Positions 1 to 7,429 of a stretch of 16,484 nt of DNA are shown here, piece by piece. Both the position numbers and the translations under genes were made by a program. The notes under the pieces are model-generated. The model worked only from the letters and a program-made list of their open reading frames with translations, made no database searches and was not told the origin of the DNA. Source of the DNA: Candidatus Zixiibacteriota bacterium (GTDB lineage Bacteria; Zixibacteria; MSB-5A5; SM1-73); assembly GCA_020341875.1 (NCBI GenBank), contig CP070839.1:1950640-1967123 (forward strand). Reading direction: 5' to 3'. The first letter of the stretch is position 1, and each line of letters opens with the position of its first letter.

Positions 1-294
1 CATGCCGCAGTTGATGTCAAACCCTATTCCCCCTGGAGAAATCACACCTGTCTCGGTGTCAAAGGCTGCCACGCCCCCTATGGGAAAACCATAGCCCCAG
101 TGGCCGTCAGGCATGCACAGCGCGTGCTTCTGAATCCCGGGGAGAGGTGCCACATTGGTGATCTGGTTGAATACCCCCTGGTCCATGATCTCCATGAGCT
201 TGTCCGACGCCAGGATTCTGGCCGGAACCCGCATGCCCTCCTTCTCGCTTCTGGGAATCTCCCACACGCCGTCCTGAATTTTCTTCATCTCCAT
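1..294 (-). CDS. rtcB: RNA-splicing ligase RtcB, N-terminal part (runs off left edge)
   Basis: RtcB is a GTP- and Mn2+-dependent cytoplasmic RNA ligase that joins 2',3'-cyclic phosphate (or 3'-phosphate) ends to 5'-OH ends in tRNA splicing or RNA repair. Only the first 98 codons are present. The N-terminus has the family pattern: IPRSEKEGMRVPARI, then a stretch ending LPGIQKHALCMPDGHWGYG, then FPIGGVAAFD and ISPGGIGFDINCG. Asp93 and Cys96 of the DINCG motif correspond to the conserved metal-binding Asp and Cys of RtcB; the catalytic His lies beyond the window. The start is the ATG at 294, behind AGAGGTGAT five bases upstream; an internal ATG two codons later has worse spacing. It lies 77 bases downstream of the archease gene on the same strand, so the two are probably co-transcribed. 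Family identification is secure. Confidence 0.95.
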   Translation of the reverse strand, partial: MEMKKIQDGVWEIPRSEKEGMRVPARILASDKLMEIMDQGVFNQITNVAPLPGIQKHALCMPDGHWGYGFPIGGVAAFDTETGVISPGGIGFDINCGM

Positions 295-335
295 GATATC
301 ACCTCTTTTTTCGAAGGGACGCTCGACGCTCGGTC

Positions 336-370
336 TTAAACCTTGAACCTTACACCTTAAACCTTAAACG
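336..370. repeat. Imperfect 7-base tandem repeat between archease and rtcB
   Basis: Five consecutive 7-base units are visible: TTAAACC, TTGAACC, TTACACC, TTAAACC, TTAAACG. The array abuts the archease stop codon (372-374) and lies within the archease-rtcB spacer. A related CAA/TCAA-rich array with 8-base period is at 14982-15029, so this may be a low-complexity intergenic repeat type spread through the genome. Function unknown. Confidence 0.7.
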
Positions 371-371
371 T

Positions 372-800
372 TCACGTATCCAGGATAACCCTGGCCGCCC
401 ACTTGTCATTCTCCTTCTTTACCTCCAGCAGATGGTAGGTGACCGCTTTCACGTCCACCCTGACCCGATGCTTCTTCTGATCTGCCGGTTCACCCCAGAC
501 GGAGGCCTTCAGGGTGTAACCGTTCTTCTTCTGGATTTCTATATCGAATCTGCTGAAGAGCATGGATTTCAGATCCTTCAGGTAGATCAACTCCGCCAGC
601 CAGTCGAAGAGAAGCTCGTCTAAGTTTTCGCCGGCCAGCTCCACCTGCTCCTCACATTTGGGCTGGATGGTCTTTGTGTCCGCCATCACGTCGAAGGCAG
701 CCTGTGCGCAGAGCTCAAATAACTCCTCCAAGCTCTCCGCCTCAGCTTGAAAGGCCGCGTCCGCAATAGCCACGTCCTCAAGAAATCGATATGTACCCAT
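372..800 (-). CDS. Archease (RtcB-activating factor)
   Basis: Archease speeds guanylylation and turnover of the RNA ligase RtcB. The protein is 142 residues from the ATG at 800, the usual size for the family. Recognisable parts are the N-terminal YRFLEDVAIADAAFQA segment, the following helix LEELFELCAQAAFDVM, and the C-terminal DVKAVTYHLLEV motif ending in ARVILDT. Many family members have HTAD where this one reads EDVAIAD; an Asp is kept but the His is not. The start is uncertain: a GTG at 806 gives two more residues, and AGGT lies ten bases before it, while the ATG at 800 fits the usual family start better but has no clear Shine-Dalgarno sequence. rtcB follows on the same strand, a pairing common in archaea and in bacteria that have both. 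Confidence 0.88.
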   Translation of the reverse strand: MGTYRFLEDVAIADAAFQAEAESLEELFELCAQAAFDVMADTKTIQPKCEEQVELAGENLDELLFDWLAELIYLKDLKSMLFSRFDIEIQKKNGYTLKASVWGEPADQKKHRVRVDVKAVTYHLLEVKKENDKWAARVILDT

Positions 801-806
801 ATTCAC

Positions 807-1122
807 AAGATGGTTACCTGTGTCGCCCGACTTCTATACGTGTTCATCCGGTGGCACGTTTTGGCTTTCGACTTTGAGGCTTGCGATGAAAAGATGAAGG
901 CAAAAGCTCAAACCAACCTTGCCCGTGGAAAAGGAATCCTGCCGCCGGCAAGGCGCCGTTGCGATTTGCGAAGCCGATGAGGGAGACTCTCATATAAAAG
1001 GCAAATTACCCGCTCCCCGGGAACCGTCACGCTGATTAAGAAAGTGCGCCGAAGGCAAATCAGATGCTCACTCTTCCGCTTGCTCTAAACGGCGCACTTG
1101 TTTTGTTGTATGATATCTGTCT
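807..1122. other. Gene-poor spacer between ferredoxin and archease
   Basis: I find no convincing gene in these 316 bases on either strand. The ferredoxin-proximal part carries the hairpin annotated at 1042-1099. The remainder contains a short GC-rich quasi-palindrome near 937-947 (TGCCGCCGGCA) and A/G-rich sequence. It should hold the promoter of the archease-rtcB pair, but I see no near-consensus -35/-10 pair on the minus strand, so that start point is unresolved. Confidence 0.5.
1042..1099 (-). terminator. 10-bp perfect stem downstream of the ferredoxin gene, possible terminator
   Basis: AAGTGCGCCG (1042-1051) and CGGCGCACTT (1090-1099) form a perfect 10-bp stem around a 38-base loop. It lies 24 bases after the ferredoxin stop codon. 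On the minus strand the stem is followed by a modest T-rich stretch (TTTCTTAA), and on the plus strand by TTTTGTT. The long loop is atypical of an intrinsic terminator, though GGCAA and TTGCT inside it could pair further. It could also be a REP-like palindrome. Confidence 0.4.
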
Positions 1123-1311
1123 TTAACCGGCTTTCTCAATGCAGTCGACCGGGCAGACCTCCACGCAGCGAGACCCTCCCTCAATACCTTCGCATTCGTT
1201 GCAGGTGTTTGGATCGATCACGTAAACGTCACCTTCGCTGATAGCTGACTGAGGGCACTCGGGCTCGCACAGCCCGCAAGCAGTGCACTCCTCGGTGATC
1301 TTCATGGTCAT
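1123..1311 (-). CDS. 2[4Fe-4S] ferredoxin, Alvin/YfhL-type
   Basis: A 62-residue cytoplasmic electron carrier. The first cluster motif is CTACGLCEPECP (Cys9, 12, 15, 19, the classical CX2CX2CX3CP). The second is CX2CX8CX3CP (Cys37, 40, 49, 53), with eight residues between the second and third Cys as in Allochromatium vinosum-type and YfhL-type ferredoxins. That insertion usually goes with unusually low-potential clusters. An extra Cys57 follows. The start is the ATG at 1311, placed behind AGGAGGAGGTGA; a second ATG two codons in has poorer spacing. The gene appears to be transcribed on its own: it has a strong promoter at 1366-1395 and a hairpin after its stop. No partner redox enzyme is adjacent, so its electron donor and acceptor cannot be named. 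Confidence 0.93.
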   Translation of the reverse strand: MTMKITEECTACGLCEPECPQSAISEGDVYVIDPNTCNECEGIEGGSRCVEVCPVDCIEKAG

Positions 1312-1365
1312 ACAGTCTCACCTCCTCCTTACGACGAATTCCCCTACCGATTCCTTTGCCGGCCT

Positions 1366-1395
1366 AATATATGGGACCCAGAATCCGATTGTCAA
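1366..1395 (-). promoter_or_regulatory. Sigma70-type promoter of the ferredoxin gene
   Basis: On the minus strand, TTGACA (1390-1395, complement) is followed after 18 bases by TATATT (1366-1371). The -35 box is perfect and the -10 box matches 5 of 6. Transcription would start near 1358, giving a leader of about 47 bases that ends in the AGGAGGAGGTGA ribosome binding site. Confidence 0.75.
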
Positions 1396-1507
1396 TTGTT
1401 ATTTGGGAAAAGTTCTTTGTTACTCCCCCGAGGATGGTCCTGGCGGGAAAATGCCCGAACAACGAGACTAAATATGGCTTTGTCGAAGAACGATCCAGAT
1501 AGAGGAA

Positions 1508-1572
1508 GAGGGTGTGCTTAGGTAAGGGTAGAGGGGGGCTAGGAACTACCCAAAGCTACAGGGCACACCCTC
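1508..1572. repeat. 65-base element with 10-bp perfect inverted ends and nested stem
   Basis: GAGGGTGTGC (1508-1517) is the exact reverse complement of GCACACCCTC (1563-1572). Inside, GGGTAG (1526-1531) can pair with CTACCC (1546-1551), enclosing a G-rich loop. No target-site duplication is visible at the borders. It could be a MITE/REP-like element or a structured RNA. No coding capacity. Confidence 0.6.
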
Positions 1573-1695
1573 GGGATGAATTCAAACTCTACGTTCATTA
1601 ATATAACTGGCTTGGTCTTATTGGCAATCGGCAATCCACCCTATTTTGCCAATGTGCACACCTGATCTGAATTTGCCTTCTCCCCACGGTTTTCA

Positions 1696-1728
1696 GAGAG
1701 GTTTCCCCTCTGGAAGGAGAAACCTCTC
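1696..1728 (-). terminator. Hairpin 33 bases downstream of the response regulator, possible terminator
   Basis: GAGAGGTTTC (1696-1705) and GAAACCTCTC (1719-1728) form a perfect 10-bp stem with a 13-base loop. It starts just after the response-regulator stop codon (1761-1763) in transcription direction. No T-run follows on the minus strand, so it is not a textbook intrinsic terminator. It may act with a termination factor or protect the 3' end of the mRNA. Confidence 0.4.
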
Positions 1729-1760
1729 ACGGCTAACTCGGATCAGTGTGGAGAAGCCCG

Positions 1761-2420
1761 CTATACGTTCAAATCGACCAGGCCCTTCTGGATGGCATAC
1801 TTCACCAGCTTGGCGATATCATGGATGTTGAGCTTCTGCATGATGTGTGCCCGATGGGCCTCCACCGTCTTGACGCTGATGAAGAGTGACTTGGCCACCT
1901 CGCGGTTGGTGTATCCTTCGGCAATCAGCTGCAGGACCTCTCTCTCCCGATCGGTCAGAAGGTCGAACGGGGTTTCGGTCTTGCCGGTCTCCATCTTGCG
2001 CATGTACGCATCTATCAGCGTCTTGGAGATGGAAGGACTCAAGAAGGATTTATCCGAATGAATGGAGCGAATGGCGGAGACCAACTCCTCCACAGCTCCC
2101 TCCTTGAGGATGAACCCGGAGGCACCTGCCTGAAAGGACTGAAGGACGTATTCCTCATTCTTGTGCATGGTCACCATTATTACCTTGGCTGAGGGCAACT
2201 GCTTCTTTATGTGCCTGGTTGCCTCCAGTCCGTTAAGGTTGGCCATGGCGATGTCCATGAGGATAACGTCCGGCTTCAACTCGGTCGCCTTCTTGACCGC
2301 GTCTCGGCCGTCCGAGGCTTCGCCGACCACCTGCAGGTCGGACTCCTCTTCCAACAGCTTCTTGATTCCCTGGCGGAAGATCTTGTGGTCGTCTGCCACC
2401 AGGAGTTTGATCTTCTTCAT
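1761..2420 (-). CDS. NarL/FixJ-family response regulator with LuxR-type DNA-binding domain
   Basis: A 219-residue transcriptional regulator, the expected length for the family. The receiver domain (about 4-120) has the acidic pair Asp10/Asp11, phosphoacceptor Asp56 in VILMDIAM, Thr84 and Lys106 (GFILKEGA), so the phosphorylation pocket is intact. After a linker, the LuxR/GerE helix-turn-helix (about 150-213) shows LTDREREVLQLIAEGYTNRE and the recognition helix region SVKTVEAHRAHIM. The ATG at 2420 sits behind AGGAGGTG and overlaps the stop of the upstream histidine kinase by 4 bases (ATGA), so the two are translationally coupled. The HisKA_3/HATPase class of that kinase is the usual partner of NarL-type regulators. 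Target genes are unknown; candidates are its own operon and the divergent gene at 7430. Confidence 0.95.
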   Translation of the reverse strand: MKKIKLLVADDHKIFRQGIKKLLEEESDLQVVGEASDGRDAVKKATELKPDVILMDIAMANLNGLEATRHIKKQLPSAKVIMVTMHKNEEYVLQSFQAGASGFILKEGAVEELVSAIRSIHSDKSFLSPSISKTLIDAYMRKMETGKTETPFDLLTDREREVLQLIAEGYTNREVAKSLFISVKTVEAHRAHIMQKLNIHDIAKLVKYAIQKGLVDLNV

Positions 2421-5400
2421 ACTGCACCTCCTGAAAATGGGATTTGAATGTTTAGTTTGGTTCCTTTTCTCGGGCGGGAAATGATCTCGAAGCTCCCCCC
2501 AAGCATGTTAACTCTTTCCTTTATGTTAAGCAGCCCCATGCCCTTCGGTGCGGATAGTGCCTTGCTGGCGTCGAATCCTATCCCGTTGTCCCTTACCGAC
2601 AGCACGGCGGTGGAACCCCTCTGCGACACCGAAACGGATGCCAGAGAGGCCCTGGCATGTTTGGCCACGTTGGTCAAAGCCTCCTGGATGATGCGGTAGA
2701 GCGCTGTCACCACCTCCGGAGGAAACGGGTATTCTCTGTCCCTGGTCCTCAAGGAAACTTTGACTCCTGACCTTCGGCTATAGATGTCGATGTACCATTC
2801 TAAGCCCGGAATCAGCCCGAAGTCATCCAGCACGCTGGGCCTCAGCTCGAAGGTCAGGTCCCGGATGTCTTCAATGGTTTGGGCCAGTAGCTTTTCGGTA
2901 TCCGAAAGCCAAGCTTCCATCTTCTCCAGTTTCTCAGGCCTGTACGTCAACGCCCGTTTCATCCAGTCGAGGTTCATCTTCATGGACTGTAGCATCTGGC
3001 CGACTTGATCATGAAGCTCCTGCGCAATTTTCTTTCGCTCAGTCTCCTGAGTTTTGAGCGACTGCGAGTACAGGTCCTTCAAATCCTGGGCGTGTTTCTC
3101 GACCACCTGCTGCAGTCGGGCGTTCTCCACGGCGACTGCAATCTGGTTGGCCATAGTCTGTATCAACCTGGTCTCCTCCTGGCTGAAGACCCTGTGCTGC
3201 GTCACCGCGGTGACGCTCAGCAGGCCGACCAGTTTCTTACCGAAGAACATCCCGGTGCCCAGCGCGGTTTTTATACCCGTCTTCCGGAAATATTCTCGGG
3301 TCTTGCTTTTGGAGGGGAGATCCGACCTGTTGTCAATGAAGAAATGTTTCCCCTTTTTTATGATTTTCATCAGGTGCGGAACATCGTTCCAGGGAAACCT
3401 GGTCTTCAGAAGCTTCCGATCGTGAGCCGGCTCTCTGGAGTAGAGGCCCCTGATTTCAAAGTGCTGGCCGTCCTCTCCTGCCAGGCAGACTGCGCACCCG
3501 TCCGCCCCCAGAGCAGATCCGACCACGCGGCTGCCGACTTGGCTGACTTCATCCAGATCCATGGCCCTGGAGAGCGCCCGGCTGACCGTCAGAAGAATGT
3601 CCTGCTCCCGCGTTTGCTTCTCCAAAGTCCGAGTCTGTTCGCGTATTTGAGCATATTTCTGCTTGAGGTCCTGCAAAAGCCGGTAATTCTCAATGGTCAC
3701 CGCGATGGGGTTTGAAACCGTTTGTAGGAGTCTAATCTCATCCTTCGTGAACTGACGGGCTTCCGTCATGCTGGAGACGGCCAATAATCCCATTGATTTT
3801 CCCCTGTAAACTAGCGGCTGCGCAATGAGGGACTTCATCCCCTGCCCAGAAAGGTACCTCTTGGTCGAGTCTTCCTCGGGCAAAAGAGAAGCGTCGTTGA
3901 CGACGAAGGGCTTGTGCAGAAGCACGATGTCCGTCAATTGAGGGAATTCCTCGGCAGTAAAAGAGAAACCCACCAGGTCACGGGGCTGCGGTTTGCCCCG
4001 AACGTGGACTGCCCTGACGGTGGCCCTTTCTCCGCCAGGATCGAGAAGACCAATGGAACTCCTCTCGGCGTTGAGGAGTTCCGTCACCTTCCTGCAAGCG
4101 GACGACAGCAGCTGATCCAGGTTGCGGCTTGAGGATAATGCCTGAGTCAACTCGAACATCATTTTTTGCTCTCTGTATTGTGTGCTCAGAAGCTCCGACT
4201 GCTGGATTATCTTGGAATGCTCGGTCCTCAAGTCCTCCATAAGCTTACAATTCTGCAGGGCCGCCGCCACCTGATTGGCCATGGTGCGGGCCAACCGGAC
4301 CTCATCCGTGGTGAATGTTCGAGCTTTTCTCTTCATCCCCACGTGAAAGACAACCAGCATCTTGTTTCTGAGAAACATGGGAACCGCCAAAGCCGAAACC
4401 ATGCCGCTTTTGCGGACTATGCTTCTTCCCAGATTCGGAACGAGATCGGAATGAAGGTTATGTATCTGAACGCTTCCCTGCGCCTGCAGAGATCGCCTGT
4501 ACGAGGATAGATGTTCTTTGTTGGCCTTCAGGCTCGAGGCGGATGCCGGAACTTTTCCTCTCTTCGAAAACGGGTATACTCGCAGCCGGATGGAGGAGCC
4601 GGAGGTGTCGTCTCCCGGCAGCATTACAGTGCAGCGGTCTGCATTCAGTGCCTGTACCATCTTCTCTGCTCCCAGCTTGAGGACCTGATCGAATTTCAGG
4701 GTTCGGGAAAGTGATCGGCTGGCGTTGAGAAGTACGTTGTATTCACGGACCTTCTTGATTTCCGTCAAGTCGGACACAACGCCCAACGTGCCCCTGAAAC
4801 TGCCGTCCGCATTCCACAACGGGGCGGCAGAAACGTACATTGGCTTCGGCTTTCTTTTCCTGGTGAGCAGTGTGATCTCGTATCTTGAAGGCTGGCCCTG
4901 CTTTCTTCTCTTGGTTTCTTGCCTGAAGACATCATATTGCGTACCATGGGAGATCTCCTGCAAGTTTTTCCCCAAAAGCTCGTCTTTCCGGTACCCCAGC
5001 ATGCCCGCAAAGGCCCGGTTGACGAAAACCAGATTCTCCTTGGCATCCACAATGCCGATTCCCTCCTGAGCCGTCTCAACCAGAGTGCGATATCTCTCCT
5101 CCTCTCTTCGCAGCGCCTCCTCCGCTTCTTTCGCCTCGGTTATGTCGGTGACCGCAACGACTACTTTGGTCAAGGTCTCCTCGTAACCCGGAGGAACGGT
5201 CCATTTAACGGACACATGATTCTTGGCGCCCCTCAGGGTTCTCGTAAGGGCCTCTCTTTCAAACACGGTTTTGCCTTCGGCGATGGCGATGAGCTCTTCC
5301 CTGAAAGGATCATATGATTCCGCCGCAAAGACTTGGGCTAATCCGGACTTCAGCTCTTCTTTAGTCTTTGCTCCGTACAACCTCAGAGAGGCCTTATTCA

Positions 5401-7249
5401 CGTCGGTTACCTTCACCATGCTTGCGCACTTGGCCACAGCTTGTGGGTGACTCTCGAGGTATGCTCTGAAATCGGTGATTCCGGAGTTCCGCAGGCGGTC
5501 AATGTACTTCTTGACTCCCGAGAAATCCTCCTCCCACAGGGAGATCGGGGAATCCTCAAACAGGTTTCGATATCGATCTTCGCTCCTCTGCAAAGCCTCC
5601 TCCGCACGCCTTCGCTCGGTGATGTCTGTGAAGAAACCTACGTTACACTCCCTTCCATCTATCAGGAGTCTAGTTGTGTTAACGTCAGCATATATGATGG
5701 TGCCGTCTTTACGTAAGCAAGGAATGTCTGACGCCAAGGTTTTCTCCTTCCGGGCCTGGGCTTCGAATTCAGAGATGACGTGTTCCAAAGCGTCCTTGGG
5801 GTGAAGGTCAGGTACACTCATACGCGTCAGTTCTTCTTCGGCGTAGCCCAGAATGGCACAGATCGCTGGATTGGCATACTTGAATTTCCTTGTTTTGGTG
5901 TCTGCCACAAGTATCCCCTCGGCGGCACCTCTGAATAGCGCCCGGTACCTCTTTTCAGATTCTCTCAGGGCCTCCTCTCCCCGCTCGCGCTCGGTGATGT
6001 CACTGACGATCCCCAAAAGTTGTTGTTTCCCGGAAATGGCGCTCAGTCTTATCTCGGCGACGAAGACAGAGCCATCTTTTCTTAAACACTGAACCTCTGC
6101 AGGTGAATAATCCTGTTTGGCAGCTTTCTCAAAAAACATCTTTCTCGTGCTGTTTCTCAGTTCCGGTACAGCCAGGTTCCAGGCCCGCATCCCGATGAGT
6201 TCTTGCCTCGCGTACCCAAACATTCGGCACATTGATTCGTTCACACCGGTGAATACCCCTTGACGAGTTGAATATATGCCCTCTTTGATGTTCTCTACGA
6301 AAAGTCGGTATTTCTCTTCGGATTCTCGCAATGCGTCTTCTGTCTGTTTGTGCTCGGTGATGTCTTCTATTATCCCCACCAAATGGGTTATCTTCCCGCC
6401 GGAATCTCTCAGCGGAGCTTTCTTGGTGTGAAGGTAATGCGTAGTTCCGTCCTTGTCGTTTATGGGCTCTTCCGGAATGTCTATGACCTTCCCGGTGCGA
6501 AACATCTCCTCGTCCTTCTTCCAGAAGAAGTCGGCTTGATCCTTGGGAAAGAAATCGTAATCGGACTTGCCCAGCAGCTTCTCGCGGGGATGACCGGTCA
6601 ACCTACAAATAGCTTCATTTAGGACTACCCAACGGTGTCTTCTATCTTTGATGAAGATGGGATTGGGAATGTTGTCGATCACCGCCTCCAAGAACTCCTG
6701 GGCATGCTTATACTCCCTTTCGGCAGCTCTCAGTCTGCTGATTACCAGCATGGAGCCCAGCGCAGTGAGGGACCTTAGGTCCTCTCGGGTGAAATCCCCA
6801 GCTTTATGGTTTCTGCCCACGTTGAGGACCCCGATTGACCGGCCGTCCTTTTTGAGCGGCACCCCTATGAACTTCTCGATCTTTCTCTGCCGAAGGAATC
6901 CATGTAGGACCCGGTTCTGCTTGTACAACTCCCCGGTGCGATTACATATTATCGGATAGGTGCGTTTCACGGTTTCTGGAGAGAGCTTGAGCAGCAGCTC
7001 GGACTTGGCTGGACCTCTCCGGCTGCTGGCGTCACCCAAGCTCTTTAGAATGGTTTTGTTTTCCTCCACCAGGAACATCCAGCACATTTTCGCCTTCAGG
7101 GTCTTTCTGATCTCCCCTAAAGCCTCGGAGATGATGCGGTCCGGATCGATCTTGGAGAGTGCTAAGGAGGAGAGGCGAACCATTGCAGCGCAAAGCTCAA
7201 CGTCGCCCACCTCGCTTTTTAGTGCCTTATTCTGATCCCTTATAGCCAT
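2417..7249 (-). CDS. Very large cytoplasmic GAF/PAS sensor histidine kinase (HisKA_3)
   Basis: A sensor kinase of about 1610 residues with no predictable membrane segment, so probably a soluble sensor. Domains in order (approximate, numbered from the ATG at 7249): GAF 20-175; PAS 184-300; PAS 313-420; PAS 433-545; an extended PAS 557-705 with an inserted segment (EEDFSGVKKYIDRLRNSG); PAS 718-830; GAF 840-1000; GAF 1030-1190; GAF 1218-1382; HisKA_3 about 1400-1470 with phospho-His1413 in QELHDQVGQ; HATPase 1505-1605 with N-box Asn1527 (EALTNVAKHA), DNGIGF 1554-1559 and GMG 1570-1572. Linkers of the form DITExxxAEEALRESExRYR separate the PAS units, as in signalling-helix coiled coils. A TTG at 7273 would add eight residues, but the predicted transcription start near 7281 leaves almost no leader for it. 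Neither start has a clear Shine-Dalgarno sequence. Ligands cannot be read from the sequence. Confidence 0.93.
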   Translation of the reverse strand: MAIRDQNKALKSEVGDVELCAAMVRLSSLALSKIDPDRIISEALGEIRKTLKAKMCWMFLVEENKTILKSLGDASSRRGPAKSELLLKLSPETVKRTYPIICNRTGELYKQNRVLHGFLRQRKIEKFIGVPLKKDGRSIGVLNVGRNHKAGDFTREDLRSLTALGSMLVISRLRAAEREYKHAQEFLEAVIDNIPNPIFIKDRRHRWVVLNEAICRLTGHPREKLLGKSDYDFFPKDQADFFWKKDEEMFRTGKVIDIPEEPINDKDGTTHYLHTKKAPLRDSGGKITHLVGIIEDITEHKQTEDALRESEEKYRLFVENIKEGIYSTRQGVFTGVNESMCRMFGYARQELIGMRAWNLAVPELRNSTRKMFFEKAAKQDYSPAEVQCLRKDGSVFVAEIRLSAISGKQQLLGIVSDITERERGEEALRESEKRYRALFRGAAEGILVADTKTRKFKYANPAICAILGYAEEELTRMSVPDLHPKDALEHVISEFEAQARKEKTLASDIPCLRKDGTIIYADVNTTRLLIDGRECNVGFFTDITERRRAEEALQRSEDRYRNLFEDSPISLWEEDFSGVKKYIDRLRNSGITDFRAYLESHPQAVAKCASMVKVTDVNKASLRLYGAKTKEELKSGLAQVFAAESYDPFREELIAIAEGKTVFEREALTRTLRGAKNHVSVKWTVPPGYEETLTKVVVAVTDITEAKEAEEALRREEERYRTLVETAQEGIGIVDAKENLVFVNRAFAGMLGYRKDELLGKNLQEISHGTQYDVFRQETKRRKQGQPSRYEITLLTRKRKPKPMYVSAAPLWNADGSFRGTLGVVSDLTEIKKVREYNVLLNASRSLSRTLKFDQVLKLGAEKMVQALNADRCTVMLPGDDTSGSSIRLRVYPFSKRGKVPASASSLKANKEHLSSYRRSLQAQGSVQIHNLHSDLVPNLGRSIVRKSGMVSALAVPMFLRNKMLVVFHVGMKRKARTFTTDEVRLARTMANQVAAALQNCKLMEDLRTEHSKIIQQSELLSTQYREQKMMFELTQALSSSRNLDQLLSSACRKVTELLNAERSSIGLLDPGGERATVRAVHVRGKPQPRDLVGFSFTAEEFPQLTDIVLLHKPFVVNDASLLPEEDSTKRYLSGQGMKSLIAQPLVYRGKSMGLLAVSSMTEARQFTKDEIRLLQTVSNPIAVTIENYRLLQDLKQKYAQIREQTRTLEKQTREQDILLTVSRALSRAMDLDEVSQVGSRVVGSALGADGCAVCLAGEDGQHFEIRGLYSREPAHDRKLLKTRFPWNDVPHLMKIIKKGKHFFIDNRSDLPSKSKTREYFRKTGIKTALGTGMFFGKKLVGLLSVTAVTQHRVFSQEETRLIQTMANQIAVAVENARLQQVVEKHAQDLKDLYSQSLKTQETERKKIAQELHDQVGQMLQSMKMNLDWMKRALTYRPEKLEKMEAWLSDTEKLLAQTIEDIRDLTFELRPSVLDDFGLIPGLEWYIDIYSRRSGVKVSLRTRDREYPFPPEVVTALYRIIQEALTNVAKHARASLASVSVSQRGSTAVLSVRDNGIGFDASKALSAPKGMGLLNIKERVNMLGGSFEIISRPRKGTKLNIQIPFSGGAV

Positions 7250-7287
7250 ATAGTAAAAATCCGTATAAAACAAGCCAGATTTGTTTA

Positions 7288-7316
7288 AGTATACGAAGTG
7301 TTGCGTGATTTGTTGA
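7288..7316 (-). promoter_or_regulatory. Candidate promoter of the sensor kinase-response regulator operon
   Basis: On the minus strand, TCAACA (7311-7316, complement; 4 of 6 to consensus) is followed after exactly 17 bases by TATACT (7288-7293, complement; 5 of 6). The start would fall near 7281, giving a leader of about 32 bases to the ATG at 7249. Confidence 0.5.
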
Positions 7317-7369
7317 GAGAATTTTTACATTGGCATCCTGGACCCAGAGACTATCGGGAAAAGATGGAC

Positions 7370-7397
7370 TTGACATAAGGCGGTTTTTGGGTATTCT
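7370..7397 (+). promoter_or_regulatory. Candidate promoter of the zinc-finger/DUF2250-like gene
   Basis: A perfect TTGACA (7370-7375) is followed after 16 bases by TATTCT (7392-7397, 4 of 6). The start would be near 7403, with a leader of about 27 bases to the ATG at 7430. It is divergent from the kinase promoter, about 55 bases away between -35 boxes, so one regulator could act on both. Confidence 0.5.
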
Positions 7398-7429
7398 ACT
7401 ATGGGTGGCCAAGGGAAGGAAGTGACTGG

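Larger units (their letters stand above)
1312..1760. other. 449-base non-coding stretch rich in inverted repeats
   Basis: No gene is supported here. The ferredoxin side holds that gene's leader and promoter. The 1500-1730 part holds three successive inverted repeats. The first is 1508-1517/1563-1572 with a nested stem. The second is ATTGGCAA (1620-1627)/TTGCCAAT (1646-1653), beside a tandem GGCAATC duplication at 1623-1636. The third is 1696-1705/1719-1728. On the minus strand this would be the 3' untranslated region of the response regulator mRNA. Confidence 0.6.

Noticed and set aside
747..980. 77-codon plus-strand frame opposite the archease start
   Set aside because: It overlaps the conserved N-terminus of archease on the other strand and has no recognisable motif.
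3005..3715. 236-codon plus-strand open frame inside the sensor kinase
   Set aside because: It is antisense to intact GAF domains, has no recognisable domain, and its existence follows from the codon use of the real gene.
7227..7412. 61-codon minus-strand frame upstream of the kinase with a hydrophobic stretch
   Set aside because: It spans both candidate promoters and overlaps the kinase start in another frame; no ribosome site or family resemblance.
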